Positions 15,649-25,292 of a stretch of 64,000 nt of DNA are shown piece by piece (the stretch's first letter is position 1; each line of letters starts with the position of its first letter). The position numbers and the translations under genes are program-made. The notes below the pieces were generated by a model that ran no database searches, was not told the DNA's origin, and saw only the letters and a list, made by a program, of their open reading frames with translations. Origin of the DNA: Acidobacteriaceae bacterium (GTDB lineage Bacteria > Acidobacteriota > Terriglobia > Terriglobales > Acidobacteriaceae); NCBI GenBank assembly GCA_027452245.1, contig DAIDGW010000094.1, positions 1 through 64,000 of the forward strand, read 5' to 3'.

Positions 15649-18546
15649 CTAGAAAATGAACTTCACTTGAAATTCCATGCGGCGATTGTTGGCCGACTCC
15701 AGAAAGCCGGTTCCGCCCAGGCTTGCCGCGCCGGCACTCTGATTGGCGCGTCCAAAAAACGGCGACGTGATATCGCCGATAATGGGCCCCGGATTATCGT
15801 GGTTGATGATGTTGCGGATCGAGGCATTGAGCGAGATCGTGTAGCGATGTTCCTCCGAGCCACTTCTCTTTGACCCTCCCGACTGCGCGACTTCTGAGGC
15901 CGGAGCTCGTCCGAACTCGAATAGCTTCGTCAGACCAAGGTTGACCATCACATAGCCGGGCCCTCGCCCCGAATTTCGTGGAAGCGTGGGTTCATTGGCG
16001 GCCGGATTCGGATCCAGCAAACCATACTGGGTCTGAATTAATCCCGCCTTATTGGGATTCGAAGGAATCCCGGGCCGGGCATTGAATAGCGTGTCGCCAT
16101 AGATGTCACTGCCGGCCGTAATGTCAAAGGGTGGGCCGGAATAGATTCTCACCATCGGTGCGATCCGAAGATTCCATCGTTCGAAACTTCCTCCAAATAC
16201 GAACGAGTTTCGTATATCTGTAATTGCGGGTCCATACTCCCCGGCGAAGTTATAAGGATTCGCCGGGACGGTAATCAGTCCATCCGTATTGCTTAGCGCC
16301 CGGTTCAACGTGTAGTTGGAGAAAAAAGAAATCTCCGAGGTGACCTTCGAATTCACGTTCAGAATCAGCTGGTTCTGGTTGTACAGCCCATCGGAGGCCA
16401 TCTGGAAGACGGGCGCATTAAAGCCCAGCGGGAAGACACCGCTGCCCGGAATCGCCGGATCGAAAGTTCCGGGCAAGGGCGCATTCACATCCAATGTACG
16501 CAGTTGGTGCAGTCCGTGAGAATTGGTGTAAGTGACCGCCAGCGTCGTATGGGGCGCCAGTTCCCGCTCGATTGTTATAGCTGATTGCAGGATCGAAGGC
16601 GCCCGCAGCGAAGGACTGATCTCCTGAACTGCGGATGGCACGGTAATGCTAGGGGCACTGGGAAACGAATTCGGGTTGTCGACAACGTACTGCTGTTGAA
16701 TCGTGCCATTGAACCTTCTCGCAGCAATCACGTTCGCCAGTGCGAAGCGATCATAGAAGATCCCAAAGCCAGCTCGGATCACAAACTTCGATTTTCCACC
16801 GGGCTGCCACGCCAGGCCTAAACGCGGTGCAAAATCCGCCAGATCACCGATGTTCGTCTGCCATTCATACCGAAAACCCGGACTCAGGACCAGCCGCGGA
16901 GTAATGTGCCATTCGTCTCCAAAGAATGCCCCAATATCCGTCTGGTTCCCGTATATGTCAGGGAATCCAGCATAAGCCGAATACTGGGTTGCTCCTCCTC
17001 CTAACGCTTGAATCTGGGCGGGAGTGTCGCCCAGGTCTTGGAAGAGCAGCGTTCGACGGTAGACCTCGATGGACTGCAGAGGGATAAGAACAGGATTGCC
17101 GGAACCATTCAAAACCGGCTGGTTGTTCGGACCCAATTCCGGACCAATCCGGCCACCGAAGGTGAATGTCCCCCCAAAATTTGCCCGTGAACTGTTGTTA
17201 TCCCCGGCTTGTCGAACTCTAACCCCAAAATGAAATGTGTGCGTGTTATGAATGATCGTGGTGTAATTCTGGATCTCGTAATTGTTCTGCGCGTCGTATA
17301 CAGGCCCGAGTTGCGATCCGCCTCCATTGAACGCTCCCAGAACTTGGATCTGAGAACCGGGCGTGTTCGGCACCGTTGAGTTCACCATGCGAAAAAATTG
17401 GAATCGGGCTTCGTTCACCATGTTGCTGCCGATCGTGGCTGTCTCACTCGCCTGGAAAGTACTGCTGAAGTAATGCACATAATTCGAGAGCGACACGAGA
17501 TTGAGGCTGCCTATGCCGGAGTCGCTAATGTTCGCGTCTTCCACCCGATAACGGAAAGAGAGCGCATGATTTGCATTCACCTGATAGTCAAGGCGCGGTG
17601 AAACAATGATGCGCCTCTGCGGAACGCTAAACACATCAGTGAAAGGCATTATCGCAAGTGTCTGCGGATCGAGGGTCACAGTGTCAATATTCGCGCCGTT
17701 ATCAATCGCAGCGCCGCCTATATTCACAAAGAAGGATAGTTTTCGATTGATTGGCCCGCTCAAACTTCCACCGTATTCGCGAAGCAAGAATGGGGCCTTC
17801 TGTTGCGTGTACGGATCACGGGAATTCCAGACACTATCCCCGACATTGAAATATGTCAGACCGTGATATTGATCAGTGCCGGCCTTTGTCGTGACCTCGA
17901 TCCGTCCATAACCTAGTTTGTCGTACTCGGGAGAAAAAGGGTTCTGGTTGATCTTCACCTGCGCGATTGACTCTTTTGTGGGGAGATCACCGGTACTGAA
18001 CCCATCCACGTAGAGCGCGCCGCCGCTTGGTCCCGCCGACGGTCCGGCCAGCGCCTCCAGATCAGTTGCCAGATCTTCCTGGCTGTTCCCCAGAGATTCC
18101 AGATCGTTTCCTTGCAGCACAATGGAACTGGCATTGCTGCTGCTCTCCGGACTCAGTGCGGGGCCCTCTTGACCCTCCACGTTAACATTCTGGTTTTCTG
18201 CCTGGACCCTGAGCTTCAGATCGACTTTCTCAAACCCTCCCGGCACGTTTACTGCTACGCCTTGCGGAAGAGCCAAATCTGGCGCGAATGCCTGCAGCGT
18301 GTAGGTTCCGGAGGGAATCCGAGTGAATGAATATGTCCCGTTCTTGTCAGACAGCGTTGTGCGCGCGGTGCCCGAGGCACTGGTCAACGTGACAGTTGCT
18401 TTCGGCACAACCGCCCCGCTGGGATCCGTGACCGTGCCGTGAATGGAACCGGTCTGCGCGAGTCCCGCGCCTGCGCCAATAGCGGACAGCACAACCAGAA
18501 TGACCATCGAACGAGAGAGGGAGGGCTTCACAGGGCTCGAACCCAC
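15649..18546 (-). CDS. Oar-like TonB-dependent receptor with carboxypeptidase-regulatory-like domain
   Basis: 965 residues. Signal peptide (about 14-31; MVILVVLSAIGAGAGLAQ), carboxypeptidase-regulatory-like beta domain (about 33-110; GSIHGTVTDPSGAVVPKATVTL), shortened plug region (about 135-220; GGALYVDGFSTGDLPTKESIAQV), then a beta-barrel (EFQVKFIF terminus ending in Phe). It is some 350 residues shorter than the receptor at 5.9 kb and not closely alike. GTG 18546 is the longest start; ATG 18507, at the signal peptide, is an alternative. It is divergent from the arsenic operon and followed by the truncated peptidase on the same strand, perhaps once a receptor-protease pair for peptides. Confidence 0.87.
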   Translation of the reverse strand: MGSSPVKPSLSRSMVILVVLSAIGAGAGLAQTGSIHGTVTDPSGAVVPKATVTLTSASGTARTTLSDKNGTYSFTRIPSGTYTLQAFAPDLALPQGVAVNVPGGFEKVDLKLRVQAENQNVNVEGQEGPALSPESSSNASSIVLQGNDLESLGNSQEDLATDLEALAGPSAGPSGGALYVDGFSTGDLPTKESIAQVKINQNPFSPEYDKLGYGRIEVTTKAGTDQYHGLTYFNVGDSVWNSRDPYTQQKAPFLLREYGGSLSGPINRKLSFFVNIGGAAIDNGANIDTVTLDPQTLAIMPFTDVFSVPQRRIIVSPRLDYQVNANHALSFRYRVEDANISDSGIGSLNLVSLSNYVHYFSSTFQASETATIGSNMVNEARFQFFRMVNSTVPNTPGSQIQVLGAFNGGGSQLGPVYDAQNNYEIQNYTTIIHNTHTFHFGVRVRQAGDNNSSRANFGGTFTFGGRIGPELGPNNQPVLNGSGNPVLIPLQSIEVYRRTLLFQDLGDTPAQIQALGGGATQYSAYAGFPDIYGNQTDIGAFFGDEWHITPRLVLSPGFRYEWQTNIGDLADFAPRLGLAWQPGGKSKFVIRAGFGIFYDRFALANVIAARRFNGTIQQQYVVDNPNSFPSAPSITVPSAVQEISPSLRAPSILQSAITIERELAPHTTLAVTYTNSHGLHQLRTLDVNAPLPGTFDPAIPGSGVFPLGFNAPVFQMASDGLYNQNQLILNVNSKVTSEISFFSNYTLNRALSNTDGLITVPANPYNFAGEYGPAITDIRNSFVFGGSFERWNLRIAPMVRIYSGPPFDITAGSDIYGDTLFNARPGIPSNPNKAGLIQTQYGLLDPNPAANEPTLPRNSGRGPGYVMVNLGLTKLFEFGRAPASEVAQSGGSKRSGSEEHRYTISLNASIRNIINHDNPGPIIGDITSPFFGRANQSAGAASLGGTGFLESANNRRMEFQVKFIF

Positions 18547-18692
18547 TTGGTGCCGGAGTAATTATCCCATTTGAAACTGAAGGCAAGCTGAAAGCTCATC
18601 GTGGGGAGGCTCTTCTAAACAGCGGCAGCCTACGTATTTGAACCATAGGGAGTTGTGCATTCAGCAGTGATGGTCAGTGCTTGACGGGCATC

Positions 18693-18718
18693 CATATTTC
18701 TGCAAACATCGAAATATG
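18693..18718 (+). promoter_or_regulatory. Inverted repeat, probable ArsR operator
   Basis: Perfect 8-bp arms CATATTTC (18693-18700) and GAAATATG (18711-18718) separated by 10 bases, spanning the region just before and including the ATG of arsR. A -35-like TTGACG lies at 18681-18686. Size and position suit binding of an ArsR dimer that releases on arsenite, giving autoregulation of the operon. The site is read from sequence; binding is inferred. Confidence 0.6.
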
Positions 18719-19072
18719 CCGTTAGCGCAATCCAAAAGCTCGGCCGCGCAGATCGCGAAGTATGCGGACATGTTCTCAGCCATAGGAACCGAAGCGCGAC
18801 TTCGTATCATGCAGCTCTTGCTCTCTGCACACCCCGAGGGCTTGGTCGTCGGCGAGATCCAGGAAGAACTGAATATCCCAAACTCGACCCTCTCGCACCA
18901 CCTCGACAAACTACGAAACGAAGGCCTCGTGGAGGTTCGACGCGAAAGCACCTTTCTTCGTTACACCGCCAATACAGATGCGTTGCAGGAAGTGCTGCAA
19001 TTCCTTTACGCAGAGTGCTGCACGCGGAACAAGGCACTCAAGCCGCAGGACATCGTTGAGATTTGTGAATAG
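18716..19072 (+). CDS. arsR: ArsR-family metalloregulator
   Basis: 118 residues from ATG 18716. Winged helix: ADMFSAIGTEARLRIMQLLL, recognition segment LNIPNSTLSHHLDKLRNEGLVEVRRE, wing FLRYTANTDAL. A CysCys pair near the C-terminus (YAECCTRNK) could bind As(III); the classical CxC in the DNA-binding helix is absent, so the sensing site is of another type. GTG 18677 would lengthen the protein by 13 residues, but that start precedes the operator-like repeat and has no ribosome-binding site. It heads the operon arsR-arsM-arsC-acr3 and probably represses it. Next gene starts 8 bases after its stop with AGGAG in the gap. Confidence 0.88.
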   Translation: MPLAQSKSSAAQIAKYADMFSAIGTEARLRIMQLLLSAHPEGLVVGEIQEELNIPNSTLSHHLDKLRNEGLVEVRRESTFLRYTANTDALQEVLQFLYAECCTRNKALKPQDIVEICE

Positions 19073-19080
19073 GAGATCCC

Positions 19081-19938
19081 ATGAGTACAACGGACATTAA
19101 GCAAGTTGTGAAAGAAAAATATAGCCAGGCGGCCCTTCAGGTAAAAAGCGGAGGAAGTTGCTGCGGAGGATCGAAAGGCATCGGGCGCGGCTGCGACCCC
19201 ATCACCATCAATCTCTACGATGCTTCCCAGAGTCAACAAGTTCCAGAGGAGGCCTTGCTCGCCTCTCTCGGTTGCGGCAACCCGACTGCTTTGGCAGAGC
19301 TGAAATCCGGCGAGACAGTACTCGATTTGGGTTCGGGCGGTGGCATTGATGTACTGCTGTCCGCGAAACGTGTCGGTCCCACAGGCAAAGCCTACGGTCT
19401 CGATATGACCGATGAAATGTTAGCTCTTGCCAATGAGAACACACGCAAATCAGGACTGGAAAATGTCGAGTTCCTGAAGGGCGAAATCGAGCACATCCCA
19501 TTGCCAGACAACTCCGTCGACGTGATCATTTCAAATTGCGTCATCAATCTGTCGGCCGACAAAAGCAAAGTCCTGCATGAGGCATTCCGTGTACTCCGGC
19601 CGGGAGGCAGATTCGCAGTTTCAGATGTCGTCACTCGGGGCAAAATCAGTCCCGTGATTCGCCAGAGCGTGCTCTTGTGGGCCGGATGCGTGGCAGGTGC
19701 GCTTGAAGATGTTGAATATCAAGATAAGCTGGCGGCCGCAGGTTTCGAGCAGATTTCGATCGAACCGACCCGCATCTATCGTGCGCAAGATGCCCGCGAA
19801 CTTCTCAAGGCCGATGGCTTCGATGTGGACTCCATTGCACCCCAAATCGACGGCAAGTTCATGAGCGCATTCGTCAGCGCCATGAAACCCGCGACTGCCA
19901 AGGCAAAGGCCTGCTGCAGCCCAACTTGCTGTGGTTAA
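19081..19938 (+). CDS. arsM: Arsenite S-adenosylmethionine methyltransferase
   Basis: 285 residues. Rossmann methyltransferase with SAM motif VLDLGSGGGIDVLLSAKRVG, then LDMTDEMLALA and the ArsM signature SNCVINLSADK. Cysteines expected for As(III) binding are present: the GGSCCGG pair near the N-terminus, Cys in SNCVI and Cys in WAGCVAGAL. An extra Cys-rich C-terminus (KACCSPTCCG) may be an added metal site. ArsM converts arsenite stepwise to methylated and volatile species. Well-placed AGGAG before ATG 19081; second gene of the ars operon, overlapping or touching arsC. Confidence 0.95.
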   Translation: MSTTDIKQVVKEKYSQAALQVKSGGSCCGGSKGIGRGCDPITINLYDASQSQQVPEEALLASLGCGNPTALAELKSGETVLDLGSGGGIDVLLSAKRVGPTGKAYGLDMTDEMLALANENTRKSGLENVEFLKGEIEHIPLPDNSVDVIISNCVINLSADKSKVLHEAFRVLRPGGRFAVSDVVTRGKISPVIRQSVLLWAGCVAGALEDVEYQDKLAAAGFEQISIEPTRIYRAQDARELLKADGFDVDSIAPQIDGKFMSAFVSAMKPATAKAKACCSPTCCG

Positions 19939-19958
19939 CCGTTCGCGTGGAGCGCTCA

Positions 19959-20477
19959 ATGAGAGAACACTACAACGTTCTATTTTTGTGTACTGGCAAT
20001 TCGGCGCGCTCGATTCTGGCCGAAGCCATCCTGAACTTCAAAGGCCGTTCCACATTTACTGCCTATAGCGCCGGAAGCCATCCCACTGGTGCGGTTCGAC
20101 CAGAAGCTTTACGGCAACTGGAGGATGCACGTCTTCCCATCGCTGGCCTTCGAAGCAAGAGCTGGCAGGAGTTTTCCAAGCCCGGTGCGCCGAAGCTGGA
20201 TTTCGTTTTCACGGTATGCGACAACGCGGCGAATGAAGTCTGCCCCGTTTGGCCGGGACAGCCCTTGACCGCACATTGGGGCATTCCTGATCCGGCAGCA
20301 GTTCGCGGCAGTGAATCGGAAATTCAGCGAGCTTTCCGCGAGGCTTACTTCCTGCTCGATCGCAGAATCAGTTTATTTCTCGCACTTCCTTTTAAGGCTC
20401 TCGATAACCTTGCCTTAAAGAGAGAACTCGACAACATCGGCCACAAAACATCGCCATCGTTCACAACCGGGGAATAG
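19959..20477 (+). CDS. arsC: Arsenate reductase, thioredoxin-linked low-molecular-weight phosphatase type
   Basis: 172 residues from ATG 19959, which has GTGGAG 6 bases upstream; an earlier start at 19926 would overlap arsM. The phosphatase loop CTGNSARS holds nucleophile Cys11, and the resolving pair is Cys87 and Cys95 ([13 protein letters not shown]), the three-cysteine relay of thioredoxin-dependent arsenate reductases. The enzyme reduces As(V) to As(III), the form then exported by the adjacent Acr3 or methylated by ArsM. The C-terminus is about 30 residues longer than the Staphylococcus enzyme. Gap to acr3 is 8 bases with AGAGGA. Confidence 0.92.
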   Translation: MREHYNVLFLCTGNSARSILAEAILNFKGRSTFTAYSAGSHPTGAVRPEALRQLEDARLPIAGLRSKSWQEFSKPGAPKLDFVFTVCDNAANEVCPVWPGQPLTAHWGIPDPAAVRGSESEIQRAFREAYFLLDRRISLFLALPFKALDNLALKRELDNIGHKTSPSFTTGE

Positions 20478-20485
20478 AGGACTCG

Positions 20486-21571
20486 ATGAACACAACCAGC
20501 CGTCTCAAATTCCTCGATCGTTATCTCACCGGATGGATCTTCCTGGCGATGGCAACAGGCGTCGCACTCGGCTGGCTGATTCCTGGAGTGGTGCCGTTTT
20601 TGAATCGCTTTAGTGTGGGCACCACTTCGATTCCCATCGCAGTCGGCCTGATCGTCATGATGTACCCGCCATTCACCAAGGTGCGATATGAGGAACTTCC
20701 GGAAGTCTTCAGAAACAAAAAGGTGCTGGCTCTCTCTCTCCTGCAGAACTGGGTCGTAGGTCCAATCCTGATGTTCGCGCTGGCGATTATCTTTCTGCGA
20801 GGTTATCCCCAGTACATGGCAGGATTGATCATGATCGGTCTGGCCCGGTGCATCGCCATGGTCATCGTATGGAATGAACTGGCTAAAGGTGACACCGAAT
20901 ACGCCGCCGGACTGGTGGCTTTCAATTCGCTATTCCAGGTCTTTTTCTATTCCGTGTATGCGTGGGTGTTCATCACGGTCCTTCCAGCGAAATTGGGACT
21001 GCGAGGCGCGGTGGTCGACATTTCCATTGGCGACATCGCCAAAAGCGTCTTCATTTACCTCGGTATTCCGTGTCTCGCTGGATTCCTGACTCGCGCAACA
21101 TTCGTCCGCGCCAAAGGACGTGAATGGTATGAGCGCAACTTCGTTCCCCGCATCGGGCCTCTGACCCTGATTGCCCTACTGTTCACAATAGTCGTCATGT
21201 TTTCCTTAAAAGGCGAATACATCGTTCGCCTCCCGTTAGATGTTCTGCGGATCGCCATTCCGCTCTTGCTCTACTTCATTCTTATGTTCCTGGCATCCTT
21301 CTATATGGGAAAGAAACTGGGGGCGGACTACTCCAAGACAACTACTCTTTCCTTCACCGCTGCTTCGAACAATTTTGAATTGGCCATCGCGGTGGCAGTG
21401 TCAGTCTTCGGAATCAACTCTGGAGCCGCCTTTGCAGCCGTGATCGGTCCCTTGGTGGAAGTCCCCGTCATGATTCTCCTGGTAAACGTAGCGTTCTATT
21501 TCCAGCACCGCTACTTCCCAGAAGACGAGCAGACTCTTGCGAAACCGGCTTATGCTCCCGTGACGGAGTGA
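20486..21571 (+). CDS. acr3: Acr3-type arsenite efflux permease
   Basis: 361 residues, ten predicted helices, BASS/Acr3 fold. Diagnostic segments: [57 protein letters not shown] with the essential Cys, and [40 protein letters not shown] with the conserved Glu. It extrudes As(OH)3 using proton motive force. Last gene of the ars operon; the next gene is convergent 89 bases on. Confidence 0.95.
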   Translation: MNTTSRLKFLDRYLTGWIFLAMATGVALGWLIPGVVPFLNRFSVGTTSIPIAVGLIVMMYPPFTKVRYEELPEVFRNKKVLALSLLQNWVVGPILMFALAIIFLRGYPQYMAGLIMIGLARCIAMVIVWNELAKGDTEYAAGLVAFNSLFQVFFYSVYAWVFITVLPAKLGLRGAVVDISIGDIAKSVFIYLGIPCLAGFLTRATFVRAKGREWYERNFVPRIGPLTLIALLFTIVVMFSLKGEYIVRLPLDVLRIAIPLLLYFILMFLASFYMGKKLGADYSKTTTLSFTAASNNFELAIAVAVSVFGINSGAAFAAVIGPLVEVPVMILLVNVAFYFQHRYFPEDEQTLAKPAYAPVTE

Positions 21572-21660
21572 CGGAACGTTACTGCCAGGCATTGCGCGCA
21601 GGCTTAAAATATCGATTGCCCCATCAGTCCAGTGGAAATCCGAGTTCGCTCCTCACTCGT

Positions 21661-23082
21661 CTAAGCACGCGAGTATTCATGGCACTCCTGCCGGAGCAGC
21701 GCAAACAGATCATCCATGTGTCCTTGGCGTGTGCGGAAATTCACCGGGTTGATCCGGAAATATGCTTTCCCCTTCAGTTCCGTCGTTGAAATCCAGAATT
21801 GCCCGCTCTGTTCTACCCGCTGTGCCACCGCGGCATGCAAAGCCATCGAGTCCGCTTCTCCAAGCCCCGTCCCCGTAAAGCGGATGCAGATAGCGGACAT
21901 CGGCGGCACGCTGGCGGATTCAAACTCAGGATCATGCGCAACCAGGCTATACAGGTGTTTCGCCTGGCGCACGTTGTGATCGATCCACTGGCCAATCTGG
22001 TCTGCGCCGTAACGCGTGAAGCTCATCCACACCTTCAGACTGCGAAAGCGCCGCGATTGCTCGAATCCATGAACGTAATATTGGTAGCGCTCATTTTCGA
22101 TATCGAACTCATCGGTCAGATATGAGGGCTTCATTCCGAACGACGCGGTCAGACGCCGTTCGTCTCTCACCAGCACCGCTCCTGCATCGAGCGGCGCGTA
22201 AAACCATTTATGGGGATCGATCGTGATTGAGTCGGCCAACTCCAATCCACGGTCGTGTACCGGCCATTCATGGGAAAGCAGCATCCCGCCCCCGTAGGCC
22301 GCGTCCACGTGCAGCCACATGCCTTCACGATCGGCGATTCGCCGCAATGCGTGAAGATCGTCCATCGCTCCCGTGTTCGTGGTCCCGAAAACTCCCACGA
22401 TACACACCGGGCGAATACCATTCTTCTTATCTTGCGCAATTGCGTCTTCCAAGGCATCCAGACGAACTTGGAACCTATCATTTGTCGGCAGCGCGCGCAG
22501 CGCATTGCGTCCTAATCCAATGCAATCGACCGCCTTATCGACGGACACGTGACGCTCCTCGGAAACATAGACAGCGCCGTGGCCCTGTACTCCTTCATAC
22601 TGTGCCTTGTTCTGCGAAGCCGCATCTCGCCCGACCTTGAGGCCGACAAAGTTCGCCATCATTCCGCCGCTGGTGAGATTGCCTCCCGCTTTCTGGTCGT
22701 ATCCGCACAAGTCCGTCAACCAGCGCACCACCTGCCGCTCCATGGCCACCGCTGACGGTCCGATCGAGTACACGCCGATGTTCTGATTGATCGCTGAGCA
22801 AATGAAATCGCCAATGACGCCCACAGGATTCGGCGAGGGAGTAATCAGCCCCATGTAGCCGGGATGCCCCACATTGGTGCAATAAGGCAGAAGTTTGGCT
22901 TCGAGTTCAGAGAGAACTTCATCCGGAGATGCCGGATCCCGCGGCAGAGGACCAGAAAACAGCGCGTTTACGGTTCGAGGTTCAACATCGGGGAAGACGC
23001 GTTTGTTCTCGATCCCTTCGAGGTAATCGGCGAGCAAGTCCACAACTTTGTGTCCCAGATTCCGGAATTCTTTGTCGTTCAT
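21661..23082 (-). CDS. Group II PLP-dependent amino acid decarboxylase
   Basis: 473 residues from ATG 23082 (AGGAAA about 8 bases upstream; the longer frame to 23166 adds an unlikely N-terminus). Signatures: NVGHPGYMGLI, LTSGGMMANFVGLKVGRD, HVDAAYGGG (Asp contacting the pyridine nitrogen) and PHKWFYAPLDAGAVLVRD with the Schiff-base lysine. Full-length member of the aromatic-L-amino-acid/glutamate decarboxylase-like family; it releases CO2 from an amino acid to give an amine. Substrate cannot be assigned; aromatic amino acids are the most common. It is 135 bases downstream of the sensor kinase on the same strand and may be transcribed with it. Confidence 0.88.
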   Translation of the reverse strand: MNDKEFRNLGHKVVDLLADYLEGIENKRVFPDVEPRTVNALFSGPLPRDPASPDEVLSELEAKLLPYCTNVGHPGYMGLITPSPNPVGVIGDFICSAINQNIGVYSIGPSAVAMERQVVRWLTDLCGYDQKAGGNLTSGGMMANFVGLKVGRDAASQNKAQYEGVQGHGAVYVSEERHVSVDKAVDCIGLGRNALRALPTNDRFQVRLDALEDAIAQDKKNGIRPVCIVGVFGTTNTGAMDDLHALRRIADREGMWLHVDAAYGGGMLLSHEWPVHDRGLELADSITIDPHKWFYAPLDAGAVLVRDERRLTASFGMKPSYLTDEFDIENERYQYYVHGFEQSRRFRSLKVWMSFTRYGADQIGQWIDHNVRQAKHLYSLVAHDPEFESASVPPMSAICIRFTGTGLGEADSMALHAAVAQRVEQSGQFWISTTELKGKAYFRINPVNFRTRQGHMDDLFALLRQECHEYSRA

Positions 23083-23217
23083 CGAGTATTTCCTGTCACT
23101 ACTGTAGCGTTGCCATGCAGCGCTCGGCACTCCCTTTCTTGCGCTCAAAATTGTAAGGGAACCCACGCCCGGGTGTCGGAACTTTCCGATTCTAAAGCAG
23201 AACGGTTGAGCAATGGG

Positions 23218-24687
23218 CTATACGTTCTTGTCGGGCAAATTCAGAGTGAAGTAAAACGTCGCGCCCTTCTCAATCTCGCCTTGGGCCCAAACTTCTCCGC
23301 CGTGCCGCTGGATGATTCTTCGCACGGTGGCCAAACCAATCCCGTTTCCGGGAAACTCGACGCTGGAATGCAGGCGCTGAAATGGATGAAACAGACGGTC
23401 GGCCCAGCGCGGATCAAACCCGCTGCCGTCGTCCTTCACAAAGAAGACTGTTTTACCTTCAGCTCGGGTATGTCCGAATTCAATGTGGGCCTCTTGATGA
23501 TGTGAAGTATATTTCCATGAATTCCGCAGCAGGTTTTCCATCACAATTTGTAGCAGGTGAGGATCTCCAAAAGCTTCTTCATTCTCACTCGTCGTGAACT
23601 GCACCTTGCGCTCGGGGGCAGTCCGGCAGAGCTCCTCCATAATCGAGCGCGCAATCGTACTCAGATCTACTTTTGCGGAATGCATTACGCTGCTCGTGAT
23701 TCGCGACAGATTCAGTAAGTCGTCGATCAGTTCTGTCATGCGCTTGCCCCCCGAACGAATCTGCTCAATCAAATTCCGTCCCTGTGGATCCAGGTTCGCG
23801 CTGTACTGCTTGAGCATCAGATAGGCAAATCCATTGATCGCATCGAGTGGTCCGCGGAGATCGTGGGATACGGAATAAGAAAAGGCCTCTAGCTCTTTAT
23901 TCGCCGAAACCAGTTCGCGCGTGCGATCGCTCACTCGTTGTTCTAGTTTGTCATGTGCTTGCTGTAATTCACTGTCGCGCTGCTGGATTTCCTGTAGCAT
24001 CTGGTTGAACGAAGTTACCAGTACCCTGACCTCCTCATTGTCAGCGATTGTGGACGCGCGCACGCTGTAGTCCTTCTCCCGCGAGACTTCCTGTGCGGTA
24101 TTTGCCAGCTGTACGATGGGTTGCGCCACAGACTTGCGGAAGGCACCCGAAACCAGCAACGCGGCCAGCAGGGAAATCAAAAGGACCGAAATTGTAATTG
24201 TGGCGTATCGTTTGAGCCTTTGATTGATCTCGTGCAGATCGGCTCGCAGATAGACCAGGCCGATTGATTTCCCTTGGGAAACGATCTGCCGAATCAGCAA
24301 TAGATGCTTGGTCCCGAACCAGTGGGCCTCCCCCCCGCCCTTCGGCAGTTGAGGGAGCGTAACCAGCGGCTTCTGGCCAGCTGCGGAGTATTGCGCCAGC
24401 GGCTTCCCATCCGACCGCAGAATCCCGGCCGATGAAATGTTGCTGAAACTCTTCAGCGCGGAAAGCGTCGTAGTAGCTGCCTGCGGATCATTAAACAGAA
24501 TGGCCGATACGCTGTTCGAAGCAATGATCTGCGCCTGCGCCGAGAGCGTTCTCACAAGGGATTGGCGAAACGTAATCTGATCGTAGGTGAAGAACCCAGC
24601 GCAGGCCAGCAGCAACGCAATTCCGCTCACGAGGATGTTCATCATCATGAGCCGGCCCGAAATCGATCTGGTACGCTTTTCTGCCAT
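23218..24687 (-). CDS. Sensor histidine kinase with periplasmic domain and HAMP
   Basis: 489 residues from ATG 24687, two bases after the YfiR-like gene. Order: membrane helix (about 15-37), periplasmic CHASE8-like sensor (about 38-155), second helix (about 160-180), HAMP (about 183-235), coiled coil, HisKA with phosphoacceptor SVSHDLRGPLDAI, and HATPase with NSWKYT, DDGSGFD and GNGIGLATVRR. It should sense an envelope signal and phosphorylate a receiver, plausibly the double receiver at the head of this operon, since no other regulator gene is linked. Domain set resembles CHASE8-HAMP phytochrome-like kinases. Operon order is receiver, TonB receptor, YfiR-like, kinase. Confidence 0.9.
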   Translation of the reverse strand: MAEKRTRSISGRLMMMNILVSGIALLLACAGFFTYDQITFRQSLVRTLSAQAQIIASNSVSAILFNDPQAATTTLSALKSFSNISSAGILRSDGKPLAQYSAAGQKPLVTLPQLPKGGGEAHWFGTKHLLLIRQIVSQGKSIGLVYLRADLHEINQRLKRYATITISVLLISLLAALLVSGAFRKSVAQPIVQLANTAQEVSREKDYSVRASTIADNEEVRVLVTSFNQMLQEIQQRDSELQQAHDKLEQRVSDRTRELVSANKELEAFSYSVSHDLRGPLDAINGFAYLMLKQYSANLDPQGRNLIEQIRSGGKRMTELIDDLLNLSRITSSVMHSAKVDLSTIARSIMEELCRTAPERKVQFTTSENEEAFGDPHLLQIVMENLLRNSWKYTSHHQEAHIEFGHTRAEGKTVFFVKDDGSGFDPRWADRLFHPFQRLHSSVEFPGNGIGLATVRRIIQRHGGEVWAQGEIEKGATFYFTLNLPDKNV

Positions 24688-24689
24688 GA

Positions 24690-25292
24690 CTATGATCCGG
24701 GAACCGTTCCGATCACGCGAACCGCCACTTTCAGTAATTCCGAACTGAGCGTGAGATGGCACCGTCCCGCAGCATTGAGATTTACCTCAAAGCGAATCCT
24801 GTCCCCCTCCGAAACGAGGCCGATGACTCCACCACGATCGGCAAAGTCGTGGATGTCGCTCACAGTCAGCAGGTTCATGTGCTGGGCCGCGGCCAAAATT
24901 GCATCCAGACGGCGTTCTTCCGAAGAGCTTATGAAGAGAACACTGCAGGAAGCCGCCGCCTCCTGCACGTTTGAGATTTTCTTTACGGCGATTTTCTTGC
25001 CACCCATGCTTTCGCCCGCCACTGTCGACTCAAGCACATTCCCGAATGGATTCTTGCCAAGAACACAGATGCCAAATGAGTCGGAGTTCGCCCGGACGGC
25101 AGGCCAGGTGACGAACTTGCCAAAGTTGTAGAGGTAAGCTGCTTTAACCTGCGACTCGGTGGCGGGGCCTTGTGCAGAAGCAACAAGAGAGCTGAGGAAC
25201 AACAAGAACACGAAGCCGCCTCGGAGCGACGCCCCCTCTATCGCGCGCCGTCCTGACTTGAATAAAGATTTCGCGATCTCTACCGTTCCCAC
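24690..25292 (-). CDS. YfiR/DUF4154 family periplasmic protein
   Basis: 200 residues if started at GTG 25292, overlapping the receptor stop by 13 bases; the frame stays open further but enters the receptor gene. Signal-like core GGFVFLLFLSSLVASAQG, then the family pattern ESQVKAAYLYNFGKFVTWP, FGICVLGKNPFG, CSVLFISSSEERR, LLTVSDIHDFADRGGVIGLV and RFEVNLNAAGRCHLTLSSELLKVA. In Pseudomonas YfiR is a periplasmic repressor of a diguanylate cyclase. Here it lies between a TonB receptor and a kinase with a periplasmic domain, so it may act as a periplasmic relay to that kinase. Start uncertain; family call good. Confidence 0.85.
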   Translation of the reverse strand: MGTVEIAKSLFKSGRRAIEGASLRGGFVFLLFLSSLVASAQGPATESQVKAAYLYNFGKFVTWPAVRANSDSFGICVLGKNPFGNVLESTVAGESMGGKKIAVKKISNVQEAAASCSVLFISSSEERRLDAILAAAQHMNLLTVSDIHDFADRGGVIGLVSEGDRIRFEVNLNAAGRCHLTLSSELLKVAVRVIGTVPGS

